Source of the DNA: Brassica napus
Lineage: Eukaryota > Streptophyta > Magnoliopsida > Brassicales > Brassicaceae
Length of the DNA: 64,000 nt
NCBI RefSeq assembly: GCF_020379485.1
Contig: NC_063452.1
Span: forward strand, 57,805,338-57,869,337
Reading direction: 5' to 3'
The position numbers were made by a program, and so were the translations under genes. Positions 24,157 through 37,547 of this stretch are shown piece after piece. The notes beneath the pieces were generated by a model that was not told the DNA's origin, ran no database searches, and worked only from the letters and a program-made list of their open reading frames with translations. Position 1 is the first letter of the stretch; every line of letters begins with the position of its first letter.

Positions 24157-25975
24157 TTAGGCTTGTGTGGCATTTCCCCGTATATCTGCCAAAAAGACAT
24201 GATGCATCTGTTGCTTCTGCAGTTTAGGTGAAATATTTAGTTTGAAAAAAAAAGCTTTGCTTTTCTTGGCGTATCGAACTGTAAACCAAAAGAAATGTCG
24301 TGTTCAAAAACTACAAGGTCAAAATTGGTATTTAAATGTTTCTGTTTGTTGGAATTTGAGTCTCTCGAAGGGAATGTCGACCAACCAGATACAATCGAAT
24401 AAGATAATGTCACGTTCTATTTGCAATCTTGTGCCCACTTGGCTCCTAAGTTTTTTCGTCTTGGCCTTAGCTTACATGCGGACATGAAAGAAAGAAAAAA
24501 TAGACACGAGTTATTGCACATGGTTTTCTTGTCTTCTTGCAATATGCTCGAATAGTACATTAGACAATATTCCACATTTTCGCTATTATTTTTTTAGAAA
24601 TATATTATTGCTAAATTAGGCGTTTGTTTATTTATTAAAATATGTCGACAAAAATCTATATGCATTATTAAGTGGTTGGTGATCTAGTGATCTTAAAAGT
24701 CATTAATCAAGATCACTAGTTCAACTCTATTTAAAAACACAATCTATAATAACTTCTGATTCTGAACATACACTTCGAAGATTACGGACCGAAATTCTAC
24801 CATTATACTTTTTCTCCTTCACTCCATTCATGTGTATTCCACTAATCCCTCTCACTTAAATTTCGACCATGTCATTATCATTCAAATGGGTGTAATCCGT
24901 TCAAATTGGTCGTGACTCGAACTATAAACGTATGGTATGGTTTTATACGACTCTCACCTTGTGGAAACTTCACTGTCAGGTACGTGGCTGATACCACAGG
25001 TCCCCAAAGGTGCATTATTATAAAGCAGCACATTTTCTCAGAATTTCAAGATTAAGTGGGTATCTGTAAGATGTTAACCAACAAATGCCTAACTACGAGA
25101 GAAGATTTTGCAGTATGTTTCTTTTTTTTTTCTGCAACCATTACAATAGTTTATTCTGCCTTTAACTTTTTGATGATCAAATAATTTATTTTATTCACAA
25201 CGTTAATATCAGAGTGTGTGTTAGTTATATGGCTTACGTCCCATGTGGTCAATCCATAGGTAGGTACATTACGTATAAGTAAACAAGTATCAATTTATCA
25301 TACAACAAAAAAATCTATCAATGATTATATTATGATGATAGAGACAAATATCAATATAGAATCATGAAGCATATTCTTTGTACAATTGATTGCAAAATAT
25401 CAAGTCTGTGAAACCGTTTTTACTGCATGGTATGATAGTAAATTATTTATACGTACACATACTACACGTCTATATCCTCAAATTAGAATTATAAGATGTC
25501 CTATTATAGCAAGTAAATTTGATTAAAGCTTATCTAAATTTCAATGATTGAGCAATAAGAAATAACTTCAATGATTATAGCATGTACATTTGATAAGGCT
25601 GATCTAAACTTGAATGATTCAACTATAATAGACACTCAACTTCTATAATAATTGAAATGGGTCAGGTCCACATTGGGTCCCCTTGTAATCTTCATGATCT
25701 GTACGGAATCCAATTTGTTCAGTGTCTCTGTTGTGGGCCAATGCTACCTCTTTACTAACCACACACATCTCTGACACTTGACAACTCACCCCTCATCGTC
25801 AAAATCCGGTTCGGTTTCCGAATTAGGTGAAACTTCGGTTTAGTCTATTGCACCGGATCCTAACAATAAACCGAATCCTATCAGAGACGTACGTATCACA
25901 CACTCTCCCTTCCCCTATACAATCTATCAAATACCTCTCTCTCCAATCTCCACCTGCAAATCTTCTGTCTCTCCC
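24157..25975. other. Spacer between CLPB3 and CNGC2
   Basis: AT-rich DNA with no convincing gene. A diverged tandem pair of about 70 bases begins at 25503 and 25574 (ATTATAGC...TTTGAT...ATCTAAA...AATGATT). The last 250 bases are the CNGC2 promoter and CT-rich leader. Three Arabidopsis genes of this interval (from memory, 15420-15440) are not seen. Confidence 0.5.
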
Positions 25976-26368
25976 ATGGTGGTTCCTCTGTTTCAATCAT
26001 GCCCTCTCACACCAACTTCCTCTTCAGGTATAGTTTTATATTAATTCGTTTAAATGTTCAGTAATTTCGAAAATGTATTTTTGTTTCTTCACTAAACGGT
26101 GACAAGCTTCCTATGAGAACGTATTATTTTCTCGAGAAACAGTTTTCCTGGAAAATCACTTCGTTTCCTTAACTGTTTTATACCTTTGAAGCCGCCATGC
26201 ATAGATCGATTTGCCTCTTATGCTCGTTTAGTGAGTGATTCACGATTCGGATTTTCAGGTGGATTGGACTGTTTTCTCAGAAACTCCGCCGGGAAACAAC
26301 TGGAATCTCGGAAAACAACGGTGGAGAATCGAGCAGCAGCAGCAGCAGCGACGACACGCCGGTGCTGA
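25976..26368 (+). promoter_or_regulatory. Overlapping upstream ORF of CNGC2 (53 codons across the first intron)
   Basis: The ATG at 25976 sits in the context CCCATGG, 23 bases before the main start and out of frame with it. If intron 26028-26258 is spliced, this frame reads MVVPLFQSCPLTPTSSSG, then GLDCFLRNSAGKQ, an Ala run, and a stop at 26366-26368, well inside the CNGC2 coding sequence. Ribosomes using it would bypass the channel start. Confidence 0.45.
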
Positions 26369-28954
26369 GCTCCGGCGAGTGTTACGCATGCACTCAAGTA
26401 GGCGTACCGGCCTTCCACTCCACAAGCTGCGATCAAGCCAACACGCCGGAGTGGCGCGCCTCAGCCGGGTCCTCCCTAGTCCCGATCCAGGAAGGATCCG
26501 CACCCGACCCGGTTCGAGCCCGGCTCAGACGTCTCAAGGGCCCGTTCGGGGAAGTTCTCGATCCCAGGAGCAAGCGCGTGCAGAGATGGAACCGCGCGTT
26601 GCTTCTAGCTCGCGGGATGGCCTTGGCGGTGGATCCGCTCTTCTTCTACGCGCTCTCCATCGGGAGAACTACTGGACCCGCGTGTCTTTACATGGACGGC
26701 GCGTTCGCTGCTGTTGTAACGGTCGTTCGCACGTGCCTCGACGCTCTTCACCTCTGGCACGTGTGGCTTCAGTTTAGGCTGGCTTACGTCTCGAGAGAGT
26801 CACTCGTCGTTGGGTGTGGGAAACTCGTTTGGGATCCACGCGCCATCGCGTCACACTACGCACGCTCCCTCACTGGCTTCTGGTTTGATGTTATAGTCAT
26901 CCTCCCGGTTCCGCAGGTTAAAAACTTTTTCAGAAAAGCCTTCAAACTATTCCGATATTATTGAAATAACCATAAACATTTTATTAGAGTCAATTAAGCC
27001 CCCACGAATCAATCGAAAGTGTTATTGTTTGCTTGCAGGCTGTGTTTTGGTTAGTGGTGCCAAAACTGATAAGAGAAGAGAAGGTTAAGCTGATAATGAC
27101 GATCCTTCTGCTGATCTTCTTGTTCCAGTTCCTCCCCAAGATTTATCACTGCATCTGCTTGATGAGAAGGATGCAGAAGGTCACTGGTTACATTTTCGGA
27201 ACTATTTGGTGGGGTTTTGCTCTTAACCTCATCGCATATTTCATCGCTTCTCATGTAAGTCCATGCTAAGAAAATGATTATGCACAAAATCAACAACTAA
27301 ATATCAAATTCCATGCTGAGAAAATGATACTAAAGCTTGTCTATTCATGGAATCTTTTTGTGTGGTTACAGGTAGCTGGGGGATGCTGGTATGTTCTTGC
27401 AATACAGCGTGTTGCTTCTTGTATCAGACAGCAATGCATGAGGACCGCGAACTGTAACCTGAGTCTGTCTTGCCAAGAAGAGGTCTGTTACCAATTCGTG
27501 TCACCCACTAGCACAATTGGATTTCCTTGCTTATCCGGAAACCTCACTAGTGTGGTTAAGAAGCCTATGTGCTTAGACTCTAACGGACCATTCCGATATG
27601 GTATCTACGGTTGGGCACTTCCGGTCATCTCCAGCAACTCTCTTGCGGTTAAGATACTTTACCCTATCTTCTGGGGTCTCATGACTCTCAGGTAGTTTCT
27701 TGGTTTCAGGTTTCAATGCTTAATAACCTTTTAAGTGTTATATACTGACCCTGTTTTGTGCGATTGCGTTTTACAGCACATTTGGGAACGATCTTGAGCC
27801 CACAAGCAACTGGCTTGAGGTTGTTTTCAGCATAGTTATGGTCCTTAGCGGGTTATTACTCTTCACTCTCTTGATCGGAAACATTCAGGTAAACTATGCA
27901 AGGATAAGTCTCTCCTTATATGATATTGTGTTTTGATGGAATCCAAAATCTTTAACAACCTGTTTGCTCTCTTTTAAAGGTGTTTTTACACGCGGTGATG
28001 GCAAAGAAGAGGAAAATGCAGATACGGTGTAGGGATATGGAATGGTGGATGAAACGTAGGCAGTTGCCTTCTCGGTTAAGACAGAGAGTTAGGAGATTTG
28101 AGAGGCAGAGATGGACTGCCTTGGGTGGAGAAGACGAGCTGGAACTTATACATGATCTGCCTCCTGGTCTTCGAAGAGATATTAAGAGATATCTTTGCGT
28201 TGATCTCATTAACAAGGTACTAGAAAACAAACCTTAGATGAATCCTTTTCAGACAGGTCAAGTATCTGATAATATGTTTGTTTCTTTCTTAGGTACCATT
28301 GTTCAGGGGCATGGACGATTTGATCCTAGACAACATTTGCGATCGTGCTAAGCCTCGTGTCTACTCTAAAGACGAAAAGGTACTCTTCGCATCATAAGAG
28401 TGTTTTTTTTTTGTCTTTAGTTTTTAAAATAAGAGTTCTTTATTGTCACACAGATCATCCGGGAAGGAGATCCTGTACAGAGAATGATATTCATCATGCG
28501 TGGAAGAGTCAAACGTAACCAGAGCCTAAGCAAAGGCGTGGTAGCCACTAGTACGCTCGAACCAGGCGGTTACTTAGGCGACGAGCTACTCTCATGGTGC
28601 CTCCGACGTCCATTTATCGACCGTCTTCCTCCTTCCTCCGCAACATTTGTCTGTCTAGACAACATCGAGGCGTTCTCCCTGGGATCAGAAGATCTAAGGT
28701 ACATAACCGATCATTTCCGTTATAAATTCGCAAACGAGCGTCTTAAGAGGACTGCAAGATACTACTCCTCAAACTGGAGGACGTGGGCAGCGGTGAATAT
28801 TCAAATGTCGTGGCGCCGGTACAGGAAGAGAACCTGTGTAGGCGGTTCGATGAGTCCTGTGTCGGAACATAGCGTTGAAGGTAACAGTGAACGCCGTTTA
28901 CTTCAGTATGCCGCGATGTTCATGTCCATCCGACCGCATGATCATCTTGAGTAA
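25999..28954 (+). CDS. CNGC2: Cyclic nucleotide-gated ion channel 2 (DND1)
   Basis: Eight exons: 25999-26027, 26259-26916, 27039-27254, 27372-27691, 27777-27888, 27980-28216, 28293-28379 and 28454-28954, giving 719 residues. It is a plasma-membrane Ca2+-permeable channel that in Arabidopsis controls defence and Ca2+ homeostasis (dnd1, defence no death). Visible are a cytosolic N-terminus with Ser run and Cys-rich segment, six hydrophobic segments, a pore loop TLSTFGNDLEP unlike the GQN filter of most plant CNGCs, a C-linker rich in Arg/Lys, a cyclic-nucleotide-binding fold with LEPGGYLGDELLSW, and a calmodulin-binding IQ-like motif (AAVNIQMSWRRYRKR). The start MPSHTNFLFR matches the family start and was preferred over the out-of-frame ATG at 25976. 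The first coding exon is only 29 bases. An intron repeat (TCCATGCTAAGAAAATGAT at about 27259, near-copy at 27311) is harmless. Confidence 0.96.
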
Positions 28955-29779
28955 AACCAAAAAGGTTTTTAAATTTATCGGTTGAAAATAATTCATTGTA
29001 TCCATTTTGTCCGTCCTCGATTGTTTTTTGTTGTTCCAATTGCTGTGTAAAATAAAATCGCTCTTTCGATGATGTATATGTGCCTTTATTTGAGTTTAAA
29101 ACTAGCATTTGAGTTTTCTCTTAAACTTCATCTGTTAATAATGGTACCATCTTTACACTACTAAAACATATCTTAGGAAGAATATTAGACGCCACTAAAA
29201 ACTTGCACATTGTTAATTTAGAAAGTCTTGACGATTATCAATGAACATTGAATACAAGTCATAACAGCAAAGATTATTTCTCTTTTTCAACAACAAGATA
29301 AATGTAAATGGAAACAAAAAAAACTGGATGCAAGTCGATCATCAATTAATCTGAATTCTAAACAAGGCTGCAAATGATTGTGATATTTATGGAGGAATGT
29401 GTAATATGTTGAATCATAATGATCAGGCCGAAGACCCAAAGCCCAAATATGTTAAATACTGTATATATTTCTTAGCTAACAAGTTTGTAAAATAAATATT
29501 CTTTCCTTGATCAAGTAAGAACGACCACCAAGGACGACACTGCAGATCGTATTTAGAGTAGTTTCGTGTCCTTCGGATTCGTCTTAATCTTCAATAATCT
29601 CAGCGATGGCTTCCCTCTTCTTTCGCAAATTTTAATTTCGTTTTTTTTTTTTTACAAATAATTAATTCCACTTAAACTCGATTAAGTTCAATAGATAATC
29701 CTCTGAAGTGATTCATCGCCGATCAAAGTTCACAACCACCCGAAACCGAGTCTCCGTTATCGATCCAATCACACCCTCA
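28955..29779. other. CNGC2 3' UTR and UBE4 promoter
   Basis: AT-rich with no gene. The frame of UBE4 is open upstream to 29708 but has no ATG before 29780. Confidence 0.5.
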
Positions 29780-32700
29780 ATGTCGACGAGCAAGCCCCAA
29801 AGATCTCCATCCGAAATCGAGGACATAATCCTCCGCAAGATCCTCTACGTAACCCTAGCCGATTCCGCCACCGATCCTCGAGTCGTCTACTTGGAGATGA
29901 CAGCCGCCGAGATTCTTAGCGAAGGCAAACCCCTCCTCCTCTCCCGCGATCTGATGGAGAGAGTCCTCATCGATCGCCTCTCCGGCAACAACAACTTCCC
30001 CTCCTCCTCCGCCGCGGAGCCGCCTTTCCCGTACCTAATCGGCTGCTACCGCCGCGCGTACGACGAGTCCAAGAAGATCCAGTCGATGAAGGACAAGAAT
30101 CTGAGGTCGGAGATGGAGACTGTCACCAGGGACGCGAGGAGGCTCGCGGTTTCGTACTGCAGGATTCACCTGGCGAATCCGGAGTTGTTTGGGGGATCGG
30201 ATGATGCCAGGAAGGCGAAGAAGAGGAGGAACGTGTCTCCTCTGCTTCCGTTGATCTTCTCCGAGGTTGGTTCTGGCTCGTTGGATATGTTTGGAGGTGG
30301 TGGTGGGAGTAGTGGTGGTGTTCAGAGTCCTCCTGGGTTTTTGGATGAGTTTTTCAAGGACTCGGACTTTGATAACTTGGATTTGATTCTCAAGGAGTTG
30401 TATGAGGATTTGAGGTCTTCGGTTATTAATGTGTCTGTGCTTGGAGATTTCCAGCCGCCGTTGAGGGCGCTTAAGTATCTTGTTAGCTTGCCTGTTGGAG
30501 CTAAGTCTTTGGTTAGTCATGAGTGGTGGGTTCCGCGTGGGGCTTATATGAACGGTCGAGCTATGGAGTTGACGAGCATTCTCGGCCCTTTCTTCCATAT
30601 TAGCGCATTGCCTGATAACACTCTCTTCAAGAGTCAACCTGATGTTGGGTGAGTTCCGACTTATTTCTGGGCTTCTGTTGTTAAAAAATCTGTAATCTTT
30701 GGGATTGTTTGGTTATCAAGTCAGTTAGGACAATAAGCAATTTTGTTTAGCACTACTCAAAGTGGAGACTTGATAAAAAAAAAGAAAGAAGCAGATGCTT
30801 TGGTTTATAAGATGACTCTGTTACTGTTAGGTGACGTATATTTTAAGCATGGTTATACAAATCCAGCATAGTTACCCATAATAGTTCGCTCTCTGTTTGT
30901 TTTTAGAACACCGTGGATAAAATCAATTGTTTTGAGGATTTTTTTGGTCTTTTCTGAAGATTCTTGACTGTTCATTGAACATTGACAATTGAAAAGGATA
31001 AATTGTGCAAATGAAAAGGTTATCCTGATATACATGAGATAAGATTCTTTGTCTGTTAGGGCAACTCTAATACATGTCTATGTTTTTTTTCTGAATGTCA
31101 GTCAGCAGTGTTTCTCTGGAGCATCGGAACGTCGTCCTGCAGATTTGTTATCATCCTTCTCTACAATCAAAAACTTTATGAACATTTTGTACAGTGGGCT
31201 GCATGATGTACTGATGATTTTACTTAAAAGCACCGATACACGTGAGTGTGTTCTACAGTTTCTTTCGGAAGTGATCAATGCAAATGCGTCGAGAGCCCAT
31301 ATACAGGTGATCATCCCTCAGTAGGATGTATATTTGCTTCGGATCTTCATTCATACCTTGTTATTGGTCTCCTCCTGGTTTCATTAAGTTGGTATTTTTA
31401 TTTTCTGCTTAATCCGGCACTCTTGAATATACTGTTGTGTATGACAGGTTGATCCAGTTTCTTGTGCTAGCTCAGGCATGTTTTGTAACCTCAGCGCAGT
31501 CATGCTCCGGCTCTGTGAACCATTTTTGGACCCGCATTTTACTAAAAGGGATAAGATCGATCCAAAATATGCATTCGCTGGGCATCGCTTAAAATTAAGG
31601 TATGGGCCTCGAGATAATTCTACGGCTATCTCCTCACTGGATTTTATATATTCTTGATGATTTAACATTATTTAATGATCTACGCCAGCGACTTGACTGC
31701 TCTCCATGCATCATCCGAGGAAGTTTCTGAGTGGATTGACAAGGGTAATACGGCAAAAGCAAATGACGCTGGAAACGGAAATGAAAGTCGCTTGTTACAA
31801 TCCAAAGAAGCCACAAGTTCAAGTAGTTCTTCTCAGCAGAATGCAAAGTCAACAACTAAATACACTTTCATTTGTGAATGCTTCTTTATGACTGCAAGAG
31901 TCCTCAATTTGGGTCTCTTAAAAGCACTCTCGGACTTTAAACATCTTTCTCAGGTAACCATCACTATTTTTCCCGAACTTAAAATATTATGGAGAAACAA
32001 TTATGATAAACTATCTTGGAGACACCTCTTGTTTAATTTGGTTGCTGACATATTTTCTGGACAAAGCATTTGGTAGTAATTGCAAAGAAAATATGAATTT
32101 ACTTCGTTTAGATTATGAAAGAGTCATTAATGCCTGGATTTTCAGAAGATAGTTATTGTACTGTTCTTTACTGTTAACTTTTTTTGCATGATGTAGGACA
32201 TCTCGAGAGGTGAAGACAATCTTGCAACATTAAAAGCCATGAGAGATCAAGCACCGTCTCCACAGTTGGAGCTTGACATAACCAGAATGGAAAAAGAATT
32301 AGAGTTGTATTCTCAGGAAAAGCTTTGCCACGAAGCTCAAATATTAAGGGTTTGTAATAATATTCTCTGCTCTGAGAACATCTTTCGCTTTTTCTCTGGA
32401 CCAAGAACATGATAGTAATAGCTGTTTATATCTGTATACTGTTTTGAAGGATGGAGACTTTATCCAACGAGCTATCTCTTTCTATCGATTAGTCATTGTT
32501 TGGTTAGTTGGACTTGTTGGTGGCTTTAAGATGCCTTTACCTTCAGCTTGCCCCATGGAATTCTCCTGTATGCCGGAGCATTTTGTTGAAGATGCGATGG
32601 AGTTACTGATATTTGCTTCAAGAATCCCCAAGGCTTTGGATGGAGTGCTGCTGGTATGTTTAGTCTATTCTCTCATCCGTCTGCAGAAATTCGATTTCTT

Positions 32701-34880
32701 GTACCTGCATTGATGATCGTTGTTCTCTTTCCTTTAGGACGACTTTATGAACTTCATAATAATGTTCATGGCAAGTCCAGAATATATTAGAAACCCGTAT
32801 CTCAGAGCAAAGATGGTTGAAGTTCTGAACTGCTGGATGCCACGTTCAAGGTAATTTTCTTCCCATGAAAGAAAGCTGTAAAATCCTCATTTTCTTTTGC
32901 TAGTGCAACAATTATTCCATTAAAGCAGACCACTAATCTCAAACCAAATTTTTGTCTGTTTATAGTGGTTCTTCTGCTACATCTACTCTCTTTGAAGGCC
33001 ATCAGTTATCCCTTGAGTATCTTGTCAGGAATTTACTGAAACTATATGTTGACATTGAGTTCACGGGTTCTCACACTCAGGTGATTGCAGGAAATTTTGT
33101 TTTTGGTGGCTATAACATATCTGGACTAACATGCTCCTCTCTATTGCATAGTACTTCATAATTTGTTAGCTTTAAAAACCTGAATGGCCATTGGCTCTCG
33201 CTTTTAATGTGACTGAAACCGAGTGATCAAAATGCAGTTCTATGACAAGTTCAACATTCGCCACAACATTGCCGAGCTTCTAGAGTATCTCTGGCAGGTG
33301 CCTAGTCACCGAAATGCGTGGAGACGGGTAATTTCTTAGTGTCCTTACCATGGCTCTGAGTTTCCATCAACATGTGCCAGTGTTATAGTGTTACCAAACT
33401 TTGATTGTTTACAGATTGCAAAAGAGGAAGAGAAGGGCGTGTACTTGAACTTCTTAAACTTCTTAGTCAATGATAGCATCTTTCTTCTGGATGAAAGTCT
33501 TAACAAAATTCTCGAGATTAAACAAATCGAGGCAGAGATGTCAAATACTGCAGAGTGGGAGCAGAGACCAGCGCAAGAGAGACAGGATAGAACGAGACTC
33601 TTCCACTCTCAGGAGAATGTTAGTGGATTACACTTATTATATCTTATTTCTGACTCGGTTCATAATGCCTCAAAAGAGTTTTATTTTAATCTGCAGATTG
33701 TTAGAATTGACATGAAGCTGGCTAATGAGGATGTGACTATGCTTGCATTTACATCTGAGGAGATCACCGCCCCATTTCTACTCCCTGAGATGGTTAATCT
33801 GACTCTATACCTGAAACTATTATCTGCTCGATTTGATTGCACAATCAAAAATTCTTACTGAATAGTTTAATTGTGTGTTGCTTATCAGGTTGAGAGGGTT
33901 GCGAATATGCTTAATTACTTCTTGTTACAACTGGTGGGTCCACAGCGTAAGTCTTTAAGCTTGAAAGATCCTGAGAAGTACGAGTTCCGTCCAAGACAGT
34001 TGCTTAAACAGGTTAGTGATTACTATTCTTACTCAGACTCCTCACCAACATGTGTGAAAAAAGACTAACGGAATCTCTGGTGAACTTTGAAGATTGTTCG
34101 TATATATGTCAATCTCGCAAGAGGAGACTCAGAAAACATATTTCCCAGTGCCATATCCAGTGATGGACGATCATATAACGAACAGGTCCTCCTCCTAAAC
34201 CGGATCCACTTTCATCATAACTTGTCGGTCTCTCTACTGAACAAAACAAGTGCTTGTTTTTGCAGCTATTCGACGCAGGAGCAGATGTTCTTAGGAGAAT
34301 AGGCGAAGATGGAAGAATCATTCAAGAGTTTATGGAGTTGGGCACAAAGGCCAAAGCTGCTGCTTCTGAAGCTATGGATGCTGAAGCTGCACTTGGTGAA
34401 ATACCAGACGAGTTCCTCGACCCAATTCAGGTATTATTCTCTCTAATTTGACGGAGATACTAAATCTTGTTTCAGTAATCCTACTCTCAATGTCTCTTCC
34501 TGTTCTTTTTTCAATATTGATTTTGCAGTGCACGCTTATGAGAGATCCAGTGATACTCCCAAGCTCAAAAACCACAGTTGATCGAGCCATCATTCAACGT
34601 CATCTTCTTAGCGACAATGTAAGCAAGTATTCACTTATATAAACAGTTGATCGCCATCATTTAACGCTGGCTTTTGATCTGATCATGCTTGCTTCTGCTG
34701 CAGCACGACCCGTTTAACCGGGCACATTTGACATCGGATATGTTAATACCGGACATCGAGTTGAAAGCGAGAATCGATGAGTTTGTGAGGACGCATCAGT
34801 CTAAGAAACGATCGAGTGGAGAAGATAGCAGCAATAAGGAGAGGATACAGACTACGAGCAGTGATATGTTAATCGATTAA
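29780..34880 (+). CDS. UBE4: Ubiquitin conjugation factor E4 (UFD2 family, U-box)
   Basis: Sixteen exons: 29780-30648, 31102-31306, 31448-31599, 31689-31953, 32197-32349, 32450-32653, 32738-32850, 32966-33080, 33238-33327, 33415-33618, 33697-33792, 33889-34011, 34093-34185, 34266-34430, 34529-34618 and 34704-34880. All are GT-AG with consistent phase and give 1037 residues, almost exactly the plant family length. The long alpha-helical Ufd2 core is followed by a C-terminal U-box (about 940-1015: [20 protein letters not shown], then [13 protein letters not shown]). E4 enzymes lengthen ubiquitin chains begun by an E3 for delivery to CDC48 and the proteasome. The Arabidopsis gene MUSE3 limits levels of NLR immune receptors. 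The start [18 protein letters not shown] matches the family. A Gly-rich loop (GGGGGSSGG) near residue 175 is longer than I recall in Arabidopsis. No lesion is seen. Confidence 0.96.
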
Positions 34881-35250
34881 TTGTGTATTCCTAAAGGCGA
34901 ACAAAAATAATAGCAGCAACACTCTTTTTATTACTTTCTTAGGCTTTTCTCCGATTAGATTTGTGGCTTATTTTCCTGTCCTGTCTTAGATGTACTAAGT
35001 TGAAATATTTCCAAATTTATTATAAATATCTTATTTTAACATTAAAATTTCATTTAATAATTGATTTACAGTTTTTACTAGTGTATTCAAATAATGTAAA
35101 ATTTGATAAATATCAATGATTCAGTATTTTAACTAAATTTATCAATCAATAAAATGGAGGTAGAAAAACAAAACTAATGTTACGGTGACGTAAAAACAGA
35201 ACCGTCGTTACATTTGAAATAGAAATGTAAAACTAGAGAGTGTTGGGAAA
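34881..35250. other. Region between the convergent UBE4 and SpoU genes
   Basis: 3' UTRs of both genes; AT-rich with no other feature. Confidence 0.55.
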
Positions 35251-36620
35251 CTAGACGGTAGGAGAGTGTTGTTGTTGTCTACGTTTAGCGAACTCGGACG
35301 CAATAAAGAGTGAGCTTCTACTGTGGCGAAGTGAAAACTCAGCCATCAATATCTCTTTCTCTTGTTCCGACAGATCTCCATGACTTCCCTGTTCAAACCA
35401 ATTATAAATGTTACTACAAAAAAAATAAAACCAGAACTGAACTGAAAGCTGGTTTATTACCAGACGAGCGGCTCTGTCACAGACCGCGTGGTGCATCAGA
35501 ATCCCTGCAGCCACTGAAACATTGAATGAATCAACCATCCCGTTCATTGGAATACTGCAATACAAATCAGATAACTCCAACGCTTCTTCACTTATCCCAC
35601 TCCCCTCGTTCCCAACAACTATTGCTGTTGGTTGTGACCAGTCCATGTCGTAAACGGAAACCTATTAGATATTAACCACCAACAAAAGTCTCAATGCGCA
35701 TGATGAGAGAGAAAAAAAAGATCAAGACAAAAATCTTCAAGGAGTTTACCGTGTCCATTCCCAAATGAGTTGTGGCAATCCTGTAACCACGAGACTTCAA
35801 GACTTTGAAACAATCTTTAGGTGTGTCCCAAAGCTCAATGTCGAGCCATTTCTCAGCTCCCATACTCACATGTCGATTGTTCCTATACCTAAACACATAG
35901 ACCAACAAATTAATTCACACAATGCAATCAAATGGTTATACATTTTTTTCATTTCTATCCAATCACTTTAGTGACAATGCACAGTTCAAGAATCTGACAT
36001 TTAGCTGAAACAGAAATTGCCAAACCTCAGAGGGGGCACCTTTTGTAGCTGTCGGATGCAACAACGTGCACGGACTGAATCCCCAACGCATCCGCCGAGC
36101 GAAACGCAGCAGAGATGTTTCCTATATCAGACAGACCTTCAACGACAAGACAAACCGAGAAGCTTCGATTCTCCACCACACGCCTGAACCTATCCGACCT
36201 CTCCTCCATCATGTGAGGACTCACCGCCTCCAACACCTCACGGCTGCTAAGGTGCACGTCACCGCACCTGAACCTGTCCTCGTAAGGGAACCACGATCCT
36301 CTACTACGCTCGCCGCTGAAGGAGCTCCTCCGCTCCATCTTCATCATGCTCGACGCGTCATTTCGATTGGTTGTCAGCAGTTCCTTCACACTCACGGTGA
36401 GATCTGTAGGGGAAGTCTCTGTGAACGTTTCTAGTGGAAGAGAGGCAGCTTCGTGAAGAGCGCAACGAGGTGGTCCGAAGCTGTGTGTAGATGGATTTGG
36501 ACGGAGAACGGAGAAGGCGCGAAAGGAGACGAGAGTGATGGATGATGAATTAGGGTTTGGGAGATGGACGAATGGAGATGAAGAGAGGGAGGCGCGGAAT
36601 AGGGTTTTGCAGGAGTTCAT
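35251..36620 (-). CDS. SpoU (SPOUT/TrmH) family rRNA or tRNA 2'-O-methyltransferase, organelle-type
   Basis: Four exons on the minus strand: 36040-36620, 35750-35888, 35461-35661 and 35251-35388, giving 352 residues. The N-terminal 70 residues are rich in Ser, Arg and hydrophobic residues with few acids and look like an organelle transit peptide; which organelle is not decidable here. The catalytic domain has the three SpoU motifs in order: LSDIGNISAAFRSADALG (motif 1, N and R residues), VVGNEGSGIS (motif 2) and YCSIPMNGMVDSFNVSVAAGI (motif 3), which form the trefoil knot that binds S-adenosylmethionine. These enzymes methylate ribose 2'-OH of structured RNA; the exact nucleotide is unknown to me. 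Two TGGGCC-type site II motifs lie upstream (about 36865-36895), common in promoters of translation-related genes. It corresponds to Arabidopsis At5g15390 by order. Confidence 0.9.
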
Positions 36621-37547
36621 GTGTTGTATTAGCTTACTGTGTTTGCTGCAAAGCTTGAGATTTAGAGAGCGAGCTCGATGAGAATACTGAACTGAAAGAA
36701 ATAATCACAGAGCAAAGAGACAGTCGAGGAAGGATCCAACTGAAGACATACTGTCCGATTCGACGACCACTGGTTGTCTCTCTTGTCTTGTCTTTTTGTC
36801 TTGTCTTGTCTTTGTCGAATCCAACCAAAGATAATGTTTAGTTGCTCCACGGATTGTTAATTCTGGGCCAAAACGAGGCTTTTTAGTTGGGCCTGAAGCT
36901 AAATGGGCTAGTTACATAATTGTTGGCGAGTTTTGGGCTCGCGCGCGTGCATTCGTAATTATGTCGCGAAATCAGTGAGTAGCTTTTTGACCTTTATAGA
37001 AAAGCTCATCATCAACAACGTTAACGGTTATATTCACAAACATTTTTTAAAATATAGTATCCTCTCTTGAACCAATCCGGTTAAAGAAAACTTAAGTTCA
37101 CTTTCTAATTTTTTTGTATATTATATATTATACATACCTGTGAAGGAAAATCAAATCCATAAAAGAGTGGTACGTTCATGAAAACCAGATATCATCACGA
37201 CATCACATGCAAAAAGCGTATAATATGTGTCTTATTAATTTGAAATAAAGTAGCATTACAATGGTCATAAACGAATAGATAAATAATAAAATTATAGACA
37301 TACAGCGTTATGTTCTTGATATGTCTGGATTTAAAACGAAGCATATACTTTTGTCAGCTCAATCTTGACTGTGGCTTTTTTCCCCTCTTTTTCTTTTCCA
37401 TAATCGGTGCATTTCAAATACTTAATTTAAATTATGCAAACTTAAAGCTCATTTAACATTTGTATTCGACTATTGGTTTAGTATGATATTCGAAATACAA
37501 CAACATTAAAACTAAAAAGATAATAAAAAAAAATAATTCAAGGCAAA
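36621..37547. other. Promoter of the SpoU gene and AT-rich spacer
   Basis: Contains the leader of the minus-strand gene, a TCTTGTC-rich simple stretch near 36778-36815, site II-like motifs and then AT-rich DNA up to the Helitron-like end at 37548. No gene is seen. Confidence 0.5.

Noticed and set aside
26235..26777. 180-residue plus-strand frame within CNGC2 exon 2
   Set aside because: Out-of-frame reading of a GC-rich exon; Arg/Ser/Gly-rich with no family match.
30035..30637. 200-residue minus-strand open frame opposite UBE4 exon 1
   Set aside because: Low-complexity Arg/Thr/Pro-rich shadow of the conserved sense exon.
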